From Oscillospiraceae bacterium (GTDB lineage: Bacteria > Bacillota > Clostridia > Oscillospirales > Oscillospiraceae): DNA of 64,000 bases. This document shows positions 25,339-33,382 of the stretch, one piece after another; position 1 is the stretch's first letter, and the number at the start of each line of letters is the position of its first letter. The position numbers and the translations under genes were made by a program. The notes below the pieces were generated by a model. The model made no database searches. It worked only from the letters and a program-made list of their open reading frames with translations, and was not told the origin of the DNA. The stretch lies in contig SVKK01000008.1 of NCBI GenBank assembly GCA_015068425.1, forward strand, positions 1-64,000. Reading direction: 5' to 3'.

Positions 25339-25352
25339 TGCAAAAGCTTTCA
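25339..25352 (+). promoter_or_regulatory. cre-like LacI/CcpA-type operator
   Basis: The 14-nt near-palindrome TGCAAAAGCTTTCA resembles the catabolite responsive element (TGNAANCGNNNNCA) with A for the first central C. It is centred some 20 nt after the predicted transcription start of the rightward operon, where CcpA roadblocks act. Confidence 0.4.
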
Positions 25353-25401
25353 CGAAAAATGATAAAAATTAAAAACAATAAATACTAAGGGGGATCTTTT
25401 T

Positions 25402-26547
25402 GTGAAACGATTCAAGGCTTGCGTAATAGGCGTCGGATTTATTGGTGCCGCCCATATTGAGGCACTCCGCCGTCTCGGTAATGTTGACGTTGTTGCCGTT
25501 GCCGATTTTCCCAGCGGAGCCGCTAAGGCTGAAGCACACTGCGTACCCAGAGGCTACAATGACTACAAGGAAATGCTGGACACCGAAAAGCCCGATGTTG
25601 TCCATATCTGCACTCCCAATGCCTCCCATTATGAAATGGCAATGTATGCCATGGAGCACGGCATCGCCGTTGTCTGCGAGAAGCCTCTTACCACCACTGT
25701 TGAGCAGGCCAGAGAGCTGGTTGCCTGCGCCAAGAAGTACGGTATTGTCAACGCCGTAAACTTCAACTGCCGCTGGTATCCTCAGGTTATGCAGACCCGC
25801 TCCATGATAGAGCGCGGCGAGGTTGGAAAAATCTACAGCGTCCACGGCAGCTATCTCCAGGACTGGCTCTTCCTCGACACCGACTACAGCTGGCGTCTTG
25901 AGCCCGAAGTGAGCGGCGAATCCCGCGCCTTCGGCGACATCGGCTCTCACTGGATAGACATGGTGGAAAGCGCCGCCGGTCTCCGCGCCACCGAGGTTTT
26001 CGCAGATTTCGCCACCTTCCATAAGACCCGCAAAAAGCCCCTTAAGCCCGTGGACACCTATTCCGGCATGGCTCTTCGCCCCGAGGATTACGCAGAAGTC
26101 CCCATCGATACCGAGGACTATTGCGCAGTTTTGTTCCACTTTGATAACGGCGCTATCGGCTCCTGCGTCATCAACCAGGTATTCGCAGGCCGCAAGAACC
26201 AGATCACCTATAACATCAGCGGCAGCAACTGCTCTCTGCGCTGGGACAGCGAAGACAGCAACGACCTTTGGGTAGGCCGCCGCGAAGGTTACAACCAGAA
26301 AATCCCCAAGGATCCTTCCCTGCTTGACCCCATGGCCGCCTCCGTTAACGGCTATCCCGGCGGACATGTTGAAGGCTTCCCCGACACCTTCAAGCAGAAC
26401 TTCAAGGCCATTTATGCCGCTATTGAAAAGGGCGACACAAGCCGCGGCCTCTTCGCAACCTTTGAGGACGGCCTCCGCGAGATGACTCTGTGCGACGCCA
26501 TCATTCGCTCCTCCAAAGAAGGTCGCTGGGTCAAGGTTGAGGAGTAA
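25402..26547 (+). CDS. Gfo/Idh/MocA family oxidoreductase
   Basis: A 381-residue dehydrogenase with a textbook Rossmann loop VIGVGFIGAAH (residues 8-18) and catalytic CEKPLTT near residue 95. A GTG start with AGGGGGA about 8 nt upstream. First gene of the rightward operon, 5 nt before the TIM-barrel gene. Codon use in this operon favours C-ending codons strongly, which suggests high expression. The family oxidises a ring hydroxyl of sugars or cyclitols; the substrate is unknown. Confidence 0.88.
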   Translation: MKRFKACVIGVGFIGAAHIEALRRLGNVDVVAVADFPSGAAKAEAHCVPRGYNDYKEMLDTEKPDVVHICTPNASHYEMAMYAMEHGIAVVCEKPLTTTVEQARELVACAKKYGIVNAVNFNCRWYPQVMQTRSMIERGEVGKIYSVHGSYLQDWLFLDTDYSWRLEPEVSGESRAFGDIGSHWIDMVESAAGLRATEVFADFATFHKTRKKPLKPVDTYSGMALRPEDYAEVPIDTEDYCAVLFHFDNGAIGSCVINQVFAGRKNQITYNISGSNCSLRWDSEDSNDLWVGRREGYNQKIPKDPSLLDPMAASVNGYPGGHVEGFPDTFKQNFKAIYAAIEKGDTSRGLFATFEDGLREMTLCDAIIRSSKEGRWVKVEE

Positions 26548-26552
26548 GGCCT

Positions 26553-27401
26553 ATGTTTAAGATTGCTACCCTTGCCGATTGGTTCGGCGTAGGTCTTATA
26601 GAAGGTATCCGCACCTCCCAGCGCTGCGGCGCCGAAGGCGTTCAGGTTTATGCCGCGGACGAATTCGATCCCCGCACCGTTTCCAAGGACATGATCGCAA
26701 CTGTCCGCGATACCGCCCGCAGCTGCGGACAGACTGTCACCGCTCTTTGCGGCGAGCTTGGCGGCTTCGGTTTTGAAAAGGCCGAGGATAATCCTGACAA
26801 GCTGAGTTATCTCAAAAAGGTCATCGACCTTGCGGACATGGTTGACTGCCGCATCGTCACCACCCACATCGGCGTTGTTCCCGGTGATAAATCCGATCCC
26901 CGCTACCAGATTATGCTGGATGCCATGGGCGAAGCCGGCGAATACGCCCGCAGGATGGGCTCCTATGTGGCTGTTGAAACCGGCCCCGAGGCTATTGCCA
27001 CCCTCCGCGGTTTCCTTGAAAAGGTAGGCGGCGGTGTCGGAATAAACTATGACCCCGCAAACCTTGTAATGGTAGGCGCCGACGATGAAGTAAGCGCTGT
27101 TAAAACCGCCGGAGATCTCATCGTCCACACCCACGCAAAGGACGGTCATTCCCTCAAAAAAATCGCCCCCGCCGATTTCTACCATAACTTTGCCGAGGGC
27201 GGTCTTGAATGGGCAGCCACCTGCGGAGTATGCGTTGAAACTCCCCTGGGAGAGGGCTCTGTACGCTGGATCCCCTATCTGAACGCACTGAAGGAAATCG
27301 GTTATGACGGTTATCTCACCATCGAACGCGAGGTTAAAAACGGCGCGGAAGATATCCGTATGGCTGTTCGCTTCCTGCAGGATACACTTAAAACTTTATA
27401 A
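26553..27401 (+). CDS. Sugar phosphate isomerase/epimerase family TIM barrel
   Basis: A 282-residue xylose-isomerase-like TIM barrel. Strand ends with metal-ligand candidates are visible: IVTTHIGVVPGD (around 105-116), AVETGPEAI (around 141-149), INYDPANLVM (around 163-172), HTHAKDG (around 191-197) and LTIEREV near the C-terminus. This Glu/Asp/His/Glu pattern fits the superfamily. It follows a dehydrogenase by 5 nt and precedes another TIM-barrel paralogue; the two may act on successive intermediates or form a heteromer. Confidence 0.86.
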   Translation: MFKIATLADWFGVGLIEGIRTSQRCGAEGVQVYAADEFDPRTVSKDMIATVRDTARSCGQTVTALCGELGGFGFEKAEDNPDKLSYLKKVIDLADMVDCRIVTTHIGVVPGDKSDPRYQIMLDAMGEAGEYARRMGSYVAVETGPEAIATLRGFLEKVGGGVGINYDPANLVMVGADDEVSAVKTAGDLIVHTHAKDGHSLKKIAPADFYHNFAEGGLEWAATCGVCVETPLGEGSVRWIPYLNALKEIGYDGYLTIEREVKNGAEDIRMAVRFLQDTLKTL

Positions 27402-27424
27402 TTTATTTTAGGAGGAACTTTATT

Positions 27425-28339
27425 ATGATGAAGCTTGGTCTCCATTCCGCTATTCTCCCCGACGAGAGCTTTGAGCAGGTTATCGACTACTGCGCCAAGG
27501 TTGGCTTTGAATGCGTTGAAGTTTGCTGCTGGCCCAAGGGCAAGGCTGTCCGCCGCTATGCAGGCATTACCCACATCGACCTTAACGAGTGCGACAACGA
27601 AAAGCTGCTCTACTATAAGAAGTATGCCGAAGATAAGGGCGTAGCCATCGCCTCTCTCGGTTATTACCCCAATGCAATGGACGCCGATCAGGAAGCCGCA
27701 GATGTTGCCATCAAGCACATCTACCGCCTTATCGACGCTGCCGCATTTATGGGCGTTAAAACCGTAACCACCTTCATCGGTAAGGACAAGAATAAGACCG
27801 TTGAAGAAAATCTGGATAAGTTTGAAGTTGTCTGGGCTCCCATCGTGGCCTATGCCGAAGAGAAGGGCGTTCGCATCGGTATCGAAAACTGCCCCATGCT
27901 CTACACCGTTAACGAGTGGCCCGGCGGCAATAACCTTGCCTGCTCTCCCGCCATCTGGCGCGAGATGTTCCGCCGCATCCCCTCCCCCGCTCTCGGTCTG
28001 GCACTTGACCCCTCTCACCCCTATCTGACCGGCGCCAGCTACACCAAGCCCGTATATGAGTTCAAAGACCGCATCTATCACATCCACTTCAAGGATATCA
28101 AGATCTATCAGGACAAGCTGGATGATTACGGCTGCTTCTCTTACCCCACTCTGTGGCATTCTCCCAAGCTTCCCGGCATGGGCGGCGTAGACTTCGGCGC
28201 ATTTGTCTCCGCCCTCAACGACATCCGTTACACCGGTTATGCCGTCATCGAGGTTGAGGACAAGGCATTTGAAGGCTGCATTGAAGACGTTCGCTCCGGC
28301 ATTGAGCAGAGCTACCGCTTCATGCGTCAGTACATATAA
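27425..28339 (+). CDS. Sugar phosphate isomerase/epimerase family TIM barrel
   Basis: A 304-residue TIM barrel. It shows FECVEVCCWPKGK (around 29-41), RIGIENCPM (around 151-159), LALDPSHPYLT (around 191-201), HIHFKDIKI (around 218-226) and a final AVIEVEDKAFEG, the metal-binding positions of the family. GGAGG lies 9 nt before the first ATG at 27425; a second ATG follows immediately. Fourth TIM-barrel paralogue of the window. Confidence 0.87.
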   Translation: MMKLGLHSAILPDESFEQVIDYCAKVGFECVEVCCWPKGKAVRRYAGITHIDLNECDNEKLLYYKKYAEDKGVAIASLGYYPNAMDADQEAADVAIKHIYRLIDAAAFMGVKTVTTFIGKDKNKTVEENLDKFEVVWAPIVAYAEEKGVRIGIENCPMLYTVNEWPGGNNLACSPAIWREMFRRIPSPALGLALDPSHPYLTGASYTKPVYEFKDRIYHIHFKDIKIYQDKLDDYGCFSYPTLWHSPKLPGMGGVDFGAFVSALNDIRYTGYAVIEVEDKAFEGCIEDVRSGIEQSYRFMRQYI

Positions 28340-28369
28340 TCCATAAATAATAATTCAGGAGGATTTCCC

Positions 28370-29449
28370 ATGAGCAAGACTAAAGTTGCCGTTCTTGGCT
28401 GCGGTTTTATCTCCGAGATACATATTACCTCTTATAAGCGTTTCGTTCATGACGCTGAAGTTGTTGCCGTTTATTCCCATAATCTTGACAAGGCTCAGGC
28501 CTTTGCCGAGAAAATGGGTGTTCCCGCCGCTTATGACGATGTTGATAAGCTTCTGGCAGAATGTGAATGCGATATAGTGGACATTTGCCTTCCCAACTTC
28601 CTGCACCACGGCGTTTGCCTCAAGGCCGCAAAGGCCGGCAAGCACATAATCGTGGAAAAACCCCTTTGCCTTTCCATTAAGGAGGCCGATGAAATGATCG
28701 CCGCCTGCGAGGAAAACGGCAAGCTGCTTATGTACGCCGAGGAGCTTTGCTTCGCTCCCAAGTATGAGCGCGTCCGCGCTATTGTTGAAAGCGGCGCAGT
28801 TGGCGATCTTTATATGCTCAAGCAGGCCGAGAAGCACTCCGGCCCCCACAGCCGTTGGTTCTATGAATCCGATAAGTCCGGCGGCGGCGTTATGATGGAT
28901 ATGGGTTGCCACGCCATCGCCTGGTTTATGTGGATGCTCAAGGGCGCCACTCCCAAGTCTGTATACGGCAATTTCATGCACGTATACCATGACACCGACG
29001 GCGAAGACCATTCCGTCACTCAGCTGGAATTCGACCTCAACGGCAAAACCGTTCTTTGCATAGGCGAGGACAGCTGGGTCAAGCACGGCGGTATGCAGGA
29101 CTGCATTGAGGTTTACGGCGAGAAGGGCGTTTGCTACTCCGACCTGTTCCAGGGCAACTCCTCCCAGATGTACAGCCTTGAGGGTTATGATTACGCCAGC
29201 GAAAAGGCCGGCGCCACCAACGGCTGGACCTTCCCCATCTTTGAAGAGGCCTTCAACCAGGGTTATCCTCAGGAGCTCGGCCATTTTGTGGACTGCGTCC
29301 GCAACGGCAAAAAGCCCGTCTCCGACGGCAAGCTGGGCAAGGCTGTTCTGGAAGTTATCCACGCAGCTTATACCTCCGCCAAGGAAGGCCGCAAGGTTGC
29401 TTTGCCCTATAAGTCCGACGCTGCAAAGCCTGTGGATAACTGGAGATAA
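28370..29449 (+). CDS. Gfo/Idh/MocA family oxidoreductase
   Basis: A 359-residue dehydrogenase with Rossmann motif VLGCGFISEIH (residues 8-18) and catalytic VEKPLCLS near residue 95. The C-terminal domain has GGGVMMDMGCHAIAWF, matching the family 'GGGxxxDxGxH' substrate-site motif. AGGAGG lies 7 nt before the start. It is followed 5 nt later by the NagB-like gene, which suggests that an oxidised amino sugar is processed. Confidence 0.88.
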   Translation: MSKTKVAVLGCGFISEIHITSYKRFVHDAEVVAVYSHNLDKAQAFAEKMGVPAAYDDVDKLLAECECDIVDICLPNFLHHGVCLKAAKAGKHIIVEKPLCLSIKEADEMIAACEENGKLLMYAEELCFAPKYERVRAIVESGAVGDLYMLKQAEKHSGPHSRWFYESDKSGGGVMMDMGCHAIAWFMWMLKGATPKSVYGNFMHVYHDTDGEDHSVTQLEFDLNGKTVLCIGEDSWVKHGGMQDCIEVYGEKGVCYSDLFQGNSSQMYSLEGYDYASEKAGATNGWTFPIFEEAFNQGYPQELGHFVDCVRNGKKPVSDGKLGKAVLEVIHAAYTSAKEGRKVALPYKSDAAKPVDNWR

Positions 29450-29454
29450 GAGCT

Positions 29455-30171
29455 ATGCTCCGTTTTCCCAATGACAGTGAACTGGGCAGCTATGTGGCAG
29501 ACCGCCTGGCTGAAATTCTATCCGATAAACCGAACGCTACATTTTGTATCGCTGCCGGCACGTCTTCATTCCCTGTTTTCGAGGCCTTGAAGGCACGGGT
29601 AAAATCCAGTGAACTCTCTTTTGCCAAGGCAAACTTTTTTGCAATGGACGAATGGTGCGGTTTACCTCAGGATGCAGACGGCGCTATGGCGGATTTCCTC
29701 CGCCGCCACTTCCTCAATGAAATGGATTTCGGAAACATCTTCCTCTTTGACGGCATGGCAGACCCCCAAAGCGAATGCGAGCGTGCGGAGCAGTTTCTCG
29801 CCGAGTGCGGAGGTCTCGACGCGGTGGTGTTCGGCATTGGCGTCAACGGCCACGTTGCTCTCAACGAACCCGGAGTTGACCCCACGCTGCGAACCCACGT
29901 TGCGCAGGTTGCTCCCGTAACTGCCACAGTTGCCCAAAAATATTTCCGGCAGGAAGCTCCCCCACTGACTCAGGGAGTTTCCATGGGCATCGGAAACACC
30001 CTTGATGCAAAAGCTCTGTTCCTCGTTGCAAACACCCCGGCAAAGCGGAGTGCGGTGGAAGCCATTGAAGAGCTGACCCGCGCCGGAAAGCCCAGCCGCG
30101 ATGTTCCCGCTTCATTTATCGCAGCTATGCCTCAAGCGCAGTTTCTGGTCACAGAAGCTGTATTCGCCTGA
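29455..30171 (+). CDS. Glucosamine-6-phosphate deaminase-like protein
   Basis: A 238-residue member of the glucosamine-6-P isomerase/6-phosphogluconolactonase family. NagB landmarks are present: AAGTSSFPVFEAL (phosphate loop, around residues 33-45), FFAMDEWCGL (catalytic Asp, 'LDEY' in NagB) and GIGVNGHVALNEPG (His of the catalytic loop, around 128-141). NagB converts glucosamine-6-P to fructose-6-P and ammonia. Sequence differences leave room for a related amino-sugar phosphate. Last gene of the rightward operon, with a terminator just downstream. Confidence 0.83.
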   Translation: MLRFPNDSELGSYVADRLAEILSDKPNATFCIAAGTSSFPVFEALKARVKSSELSFAKANFFAMDEWCGLPQDADGAMADFLRRHFLNEMDFGNIFLFDGMADPQSECERAEQFLAECGGLDAVVFGIGVNGHVALNEPGVDPTLRTHVAQVAPVTATVAQKYFRQEAPPLTQGVSMGIGNTLDAKALFLVANTPAKRSAVEAIEELTRAGKPSRDVPASFIAAMPQAQFLVTEAVFA

Positions 30172-30182
30172 TATATACACCA

Positions 30183-30230
30183 ACGAAAAAACAGCCGAAG
30201 ACATTTTTCAATGCCTTCGGCTGTTTTCGT
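30183..30230. terminator. Bidirectional terminator
   Basis: A 16-bp stem (about 30183-30200 with 30215-30230, core ACAGCCGAAG) with an A run on one side and U run on the other. It ends the rightward operon and also serves the leftward peptidase gene that ends at 30253. Confidence 0.8.
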
Positions 30231-30252
30231 ATTTATGTTCTTGCCTTATCTC

Positions 30253-31560
30253 TTAACCGCCGATTTGGCTGATAATTGTGCTCCATTCGTCAGCGGTAAA
30301 ATAAGTCTTGATATCGACGCCGCTGTTCTCAGATACCAGTGAGACGAAGTTTTCAAGTCTCTGCAGATGTGTTGCGCCCGCATAGGCGGCTTCATTTTCC
30401 TGCATATGGTGGAAGGTTTTTATAAAAGGCTCCCAGCCGATTTCATTTTTGATTTCCAAAAATCTTTTGGCTATGGAGAAAATATCATACTTCTGAGAAA
30501 AACCCGAGCCTAATATGTCATAGGCCCTGATGATGTCAGCGCCGTAAAAAACCTCCGATACGGAAAATTCCGAGGGTGCGGCGGCAGCGCCGTTTTTCTC
30601 CAGCACATAGGCCAGCTTGAAATCCGTCATTACCTCCGATTCAAAATTCCAGGGTCTTTGGCAGTCGAACATATGACCCATTTCGTGAAGCAGGCAGAAG
30701 TTCCAGTCGCTGTCCCTGGCTGCCATCTTTGCCATCTCGTCATAAACATAGGCGCTGTTGAAGCGGACAATGTTACAGTTATCCGTCACATAGGCAAAAT
30801 GCTCACCGGGTTTATAGGCCTCCACAATGATTTTTCCGTAGGGAATGAAGCCTGTCAGCTCATAGTATGTGTAATACACAGTTTCCAGCTCGTTCGCCCA
30901 CTGCAAAAGCCGAGCTTCGGATATAACGCTGAGGATATCAAGAGGGAGCTGCAGCTCAATGATTCCTCCGTCGCTTTCGTAGGAAAGGTAAGCTTTGGGA
31001 ATAGTATCGCTTGTGTCAACAGCTTCCCATTCCTGCATACCGTTACCGGCGCTGCGAAGCTGAAGCTGGGCGTTTTCGCCCTCAAATCCCAGACAAAACT
31101 GATTGTCTCCGCTGTACAAAATGGAATATGTGCCGTTGGTGTTTCCCTCTACGCACCATCTTTGAACATCATAGCCGGTGAGAATCCATAGCTTTATGGT
31201 CTTCCCGGGCACCACATGGGCGTTATCAATATCCAGCAAATAATCGGTGTCGTGGGCATACACGTAAAATACCTGATTGGAAAACTCCTTCAAGGTCCAG
31301 TTTGCGGGAGTATCGCTTAAAATAAGGCTTCCATCCCGGTGGGAAAGGTACTGACCGGTCTCCTTGTTGCGAAAAGTGTATGTTCCCGCCTGCAGCGGCG
31401 CTGTTTTCACCGTTTCCGGTGTTGCGGGTGTAAGCGTCTCCGAAACTGTGGGTGCAGATGTTTCCGACGAAGTTGTAGAATCGAAGGCGCCCAATTTGGC
31501 AGCGAATGTGATGCCAAGCAGTATCAGCATAATAATGATTGCCGCAACATGTTTTTTCAT
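30253..31560 (-). CDS. Secreted M60-like zinc metallopeptidase with ricin-type lectin domain
   Basis: A 435-residue secreted protein. Residues 1-25 form a signal anchor; residues 27-50 are a Ser/Thr/Pro linker; about 55-185 form a ricin-type beta-trefoil (RNKETGQYLSHRDG, SGDNQFCLGFEG, QEWEAVD); the rest is an M60/enhancin-like gluzincin with HEMGH (His292, Glu293, His296) and a downstream Glu in NFESEVMTDF. M60 enzymes cleave mucin-type O-glycoproteins. ATG at 31560 is chosen for the AGGAG 8 nt upstream. With the glycan genes upstream it suggests host or dietary glycoprotein attack. Confidence 0.78.
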   Translation of the reverse strand: MKKHVAAIIIMLILLGITFAAKLGAFDSTTSSETSAPTVSETLTPATPETVKTAPLQAGTYTFRNKETGQYLSHRDGSLILSDTPANWTLKEFSNQVFYVYAHDTDYLLDIDNAHVVPGKTIKLWILTGYDVQRWCVEGNTNGTYSILYSGDNQFCLGFEGENAQLQLRSAGNGMQEWEAVDTSDTIPKAYLSYESDGGIIELQLPLDILSVISEARLLQWANELETVYYTYYELTGFIPYGKIIVEAYKPGEHFAYVTDNCNIVRFNSAYVYDEMAKMAARDSDWNFCLLHEMGHMFDCQRPWNFESEVMTDFKLAYVLEKNGAAAAPSEFSVSEVFYGADIIRAYDILGSGFSQKYDIFSIAKRFLEIKNEIGWEPFIKTFHHMQENEAAYAGATHLQRLENFVSLVSENSGVDIKTYFTADEWSTIISQIGG

Positions 31561-31625
31561 TTTTTGAACTCCTGTTTTTTCTAAAAGGCACAAAATGTCC
31601 GGAAGCCCTGTGTTTCAAAGTGCTT

Positions 31626-32102
31626 TCAGACCTTGGCAAGCTGCTTTTTGAAAATTTTGCTGAACAGGAACCTGTTTATGGGGCCAAGTAACCAAATCTG
31701 GACACCAAAGGCAAAGACCCAGTTCACGGGCATCTTGCTTATCCACGCCTCCATGAGCTGACCGAAGGTCCAGCCAAAGTTTATCATGTTGATAATATTG
31801 CTGTAGAGGCACATGATGGGGCACATGAGCAGTACGGTGAAGCCGGTGCGGATGCACTGGTAGAGAATCTTATTATCCGTTGGATATTTGGCAGCCTGCT
31901 TTCCGGCGAACTTCTGCACCACGAAAAACTGGAGCAAAAATGCCACAGGGGCCTTCTGGAGGAAGGCTATGCCTACCTGACGGAACAGCTCAAGGGAAAA
32001 TTCCCCGTAGACGAGATATTTGTTGTATGTAGCCATGGTGGTGGCCATCAGCAGCACGCCGAGGCAGGTAAAGACCACCCGCTGGAATGTGGTTTTGGGC
32101 AT
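31626..32102 (-). CDS. DUF2798-like small membrane protein
   Basis: A 158-residue protein with four hydrophobic segments arranged as two similar halves (each with the pattern F-x-x-x-L-M-x-x-x-M-x-x-Y/N: LLMATTMATYN and LLMCPIMCLYSN), which resembles the duplicated DUF2798 arrangement. GGGAGG lies 7 nt before the start, 14 nt after the MFS stop, so it belongs to the MFS/GH3 operon. The function is unknown. Confidence 0.65.
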   Translation of the reverse strand: MPKTTFQRVVFTCLGVLLMATTMATYNKYLVYGEFSLELFRQVGIAFLQKAPVAFLLQFFVVQKFAGKQAAKYPTDNKILYQCIRTGFTVLLMCPIMCLYSNIINMINFGWTFGQLMEAWISKMPVNWVFAFGVQIWLLGPINRFLFSKIFKKQLAKV

Positions 32103-32116
32103 AAAATTATCCTCCC

Positions 32117-33376
32117 TTAATCCTGAAATTTCTTTTCTATGGCTGTAATTCTCTTTCTGAGCACGAATATCGCTGCCATACCCACAAAGATGGGAACGGT
32201 CATTACTACCCAGATTATAGGCTCATAGCCAAAGGCATCTGCAACCTCACCGCAGATCATTGGGCCAAGGATGGTGGCAGAGTCCATACCGATATAATTT
32301 GTGCCGGAAGCACTGCCCCGTCTTTCCGGGCCCACAGCCTTCATGCAGAGAGATTGGAGCATGGGCTGCACAGCGCCATAGCCGAAGGCATTGACGAAGG
32401 CTGACACAAGAAGCCAGAACATATTGGCCGAGTAGCCTATCATAACCAGAGAAAGGGCCGTCATAAATACGCAGGGAATGGCCACCTTAACAAAGCCGAA
32501 GCGTTCCGTCAGCCTGCCCACAAGAGGCCTGGTTACAAGCATTGTGACAGCATATACCGTGAAGAACAGGCTTCCTCCGGGTATGCCCCGTTCCTCGGTA
32601 TAGACCATAAGGAATGCGTTTATGGCCGTAAAGCCCGTGGCCACAAGGAAGGTCACGCCAGCGGGAATGAGAGCTTCCTTCGCAATAATATTGCCGAGTT
32701 TGAGGTTGAAGGGAATACGCTCTCTGGGCGCCAGCTTGACCCGGGTAGAGGTGAAGATGGCAAAACACATCACGAAGAAAATGACGATATATGTTCTGCT
32801 GTAGCCCATTAAGTCACGGAGGAAAATGCCAACGGTGGGGCCTATGGCCTGAGCCACCACCTGAGCACAGGCATAATAGCCCATGCCGGTGGTAAATTTG
32901 TCCTTGGGCAGGGTGTCGGAAACTATGGTCAGGCAACAGGCACTGCCGAAGGCATTTCCCACGCCCTGAAGCAAACGGAATGCCATGAGCACAGCAATTG
33001 GCTTGACTCCCACGAAATCGGCAATAAGCTGAGCATTGCTGAAGCCCAGATAGGCGGTGGCCATAAAGCCCATAGCCATTGCCACAAGCTTTTTGCGGTT
33101 ATAGGCATTCATAGCGGGGCCGGAGATAAAGCGAAAGATCAGCGCTGTGACAGCGAACATGCTCATCAGCTGGCCTATCTGGTCCGCCGGTGCGCCAAAG
33201 GAATTGGCATAAACGGAAAGCAGGGTGTTACTCATCTGCTGTCCCATGCTCAGAGCCATATTGGTGAAAAAGATGCTTAAAAACATCCCGTTCCAAATGG
33301 TCTTGGGTGGCTCCCAGCTTCCGGCTGCCCCGGCAAGGACCTCCGGCGTGGTTTTATTGTTGTTCATTTCTCTCAC
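32117..33376 (-). CDS. Major facilitator superfamily transporter
   Basis: A 419-residue permease with 12 predicted transmembrane helices and the MFS loop FRFISGPAMNAYNRKKLVAM (around residues 77-96). GTG at 33376 is the longest start; ATG at 33367 is an equally good choice and would give 416 residues. It lies 6 nt after the GH3 gene, so it probably carries the glycoside or its product. The second half (ITRPLVGRLTERFGF-like motif) confirms the duplicated MFS fold. Confidence 0.85.
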   Translation of the reverse strand: MREMNNNKTTPEVLAGAAGSWEPPKTIWNGMFLSIFFTNMALSMGQQMSNTLLSVYANSFGAPADQIGQLMSMFAVTALIFRFISGPAMNAYNRKKLVAMAMGFMATAYLGFSNAQLIADFVGVKPIAVLMAFRLLQGVGNAFGSACCLTIVSDTLPKDKFTTGMGYYACAQVVAQAIGPTVGIFLRDLMGYSRTYIVIFFVMCFAIFTSTRVKLAPRERIPFNLKLGNIIAKEALIPAGVTFLVATGFTAINAFLMVYTEERGIPGGSLFFTVYAVTMLVTRPLVGRLTERFGFVKVAIPCVFMTALSLVMIGYSANMFWLLVSAFVNAFGYGAVQPMLQSLCMKAVGPERRGSASGTNYIGMDSATILGPMICGEVADAFGYEPIIWVVMTVPIFVGMAAIFVLRKRITAIEKKFQD

Positions 33377-33382
33377 CCGCCC

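Noticed and set aside
14613-30171. Classical sialic acid (nan) operon.
   Set aside because: NanE and a ROK kinase are present, but no neuraminate lyase, sialidase, sialic acid transporter or NagA was found in the window.
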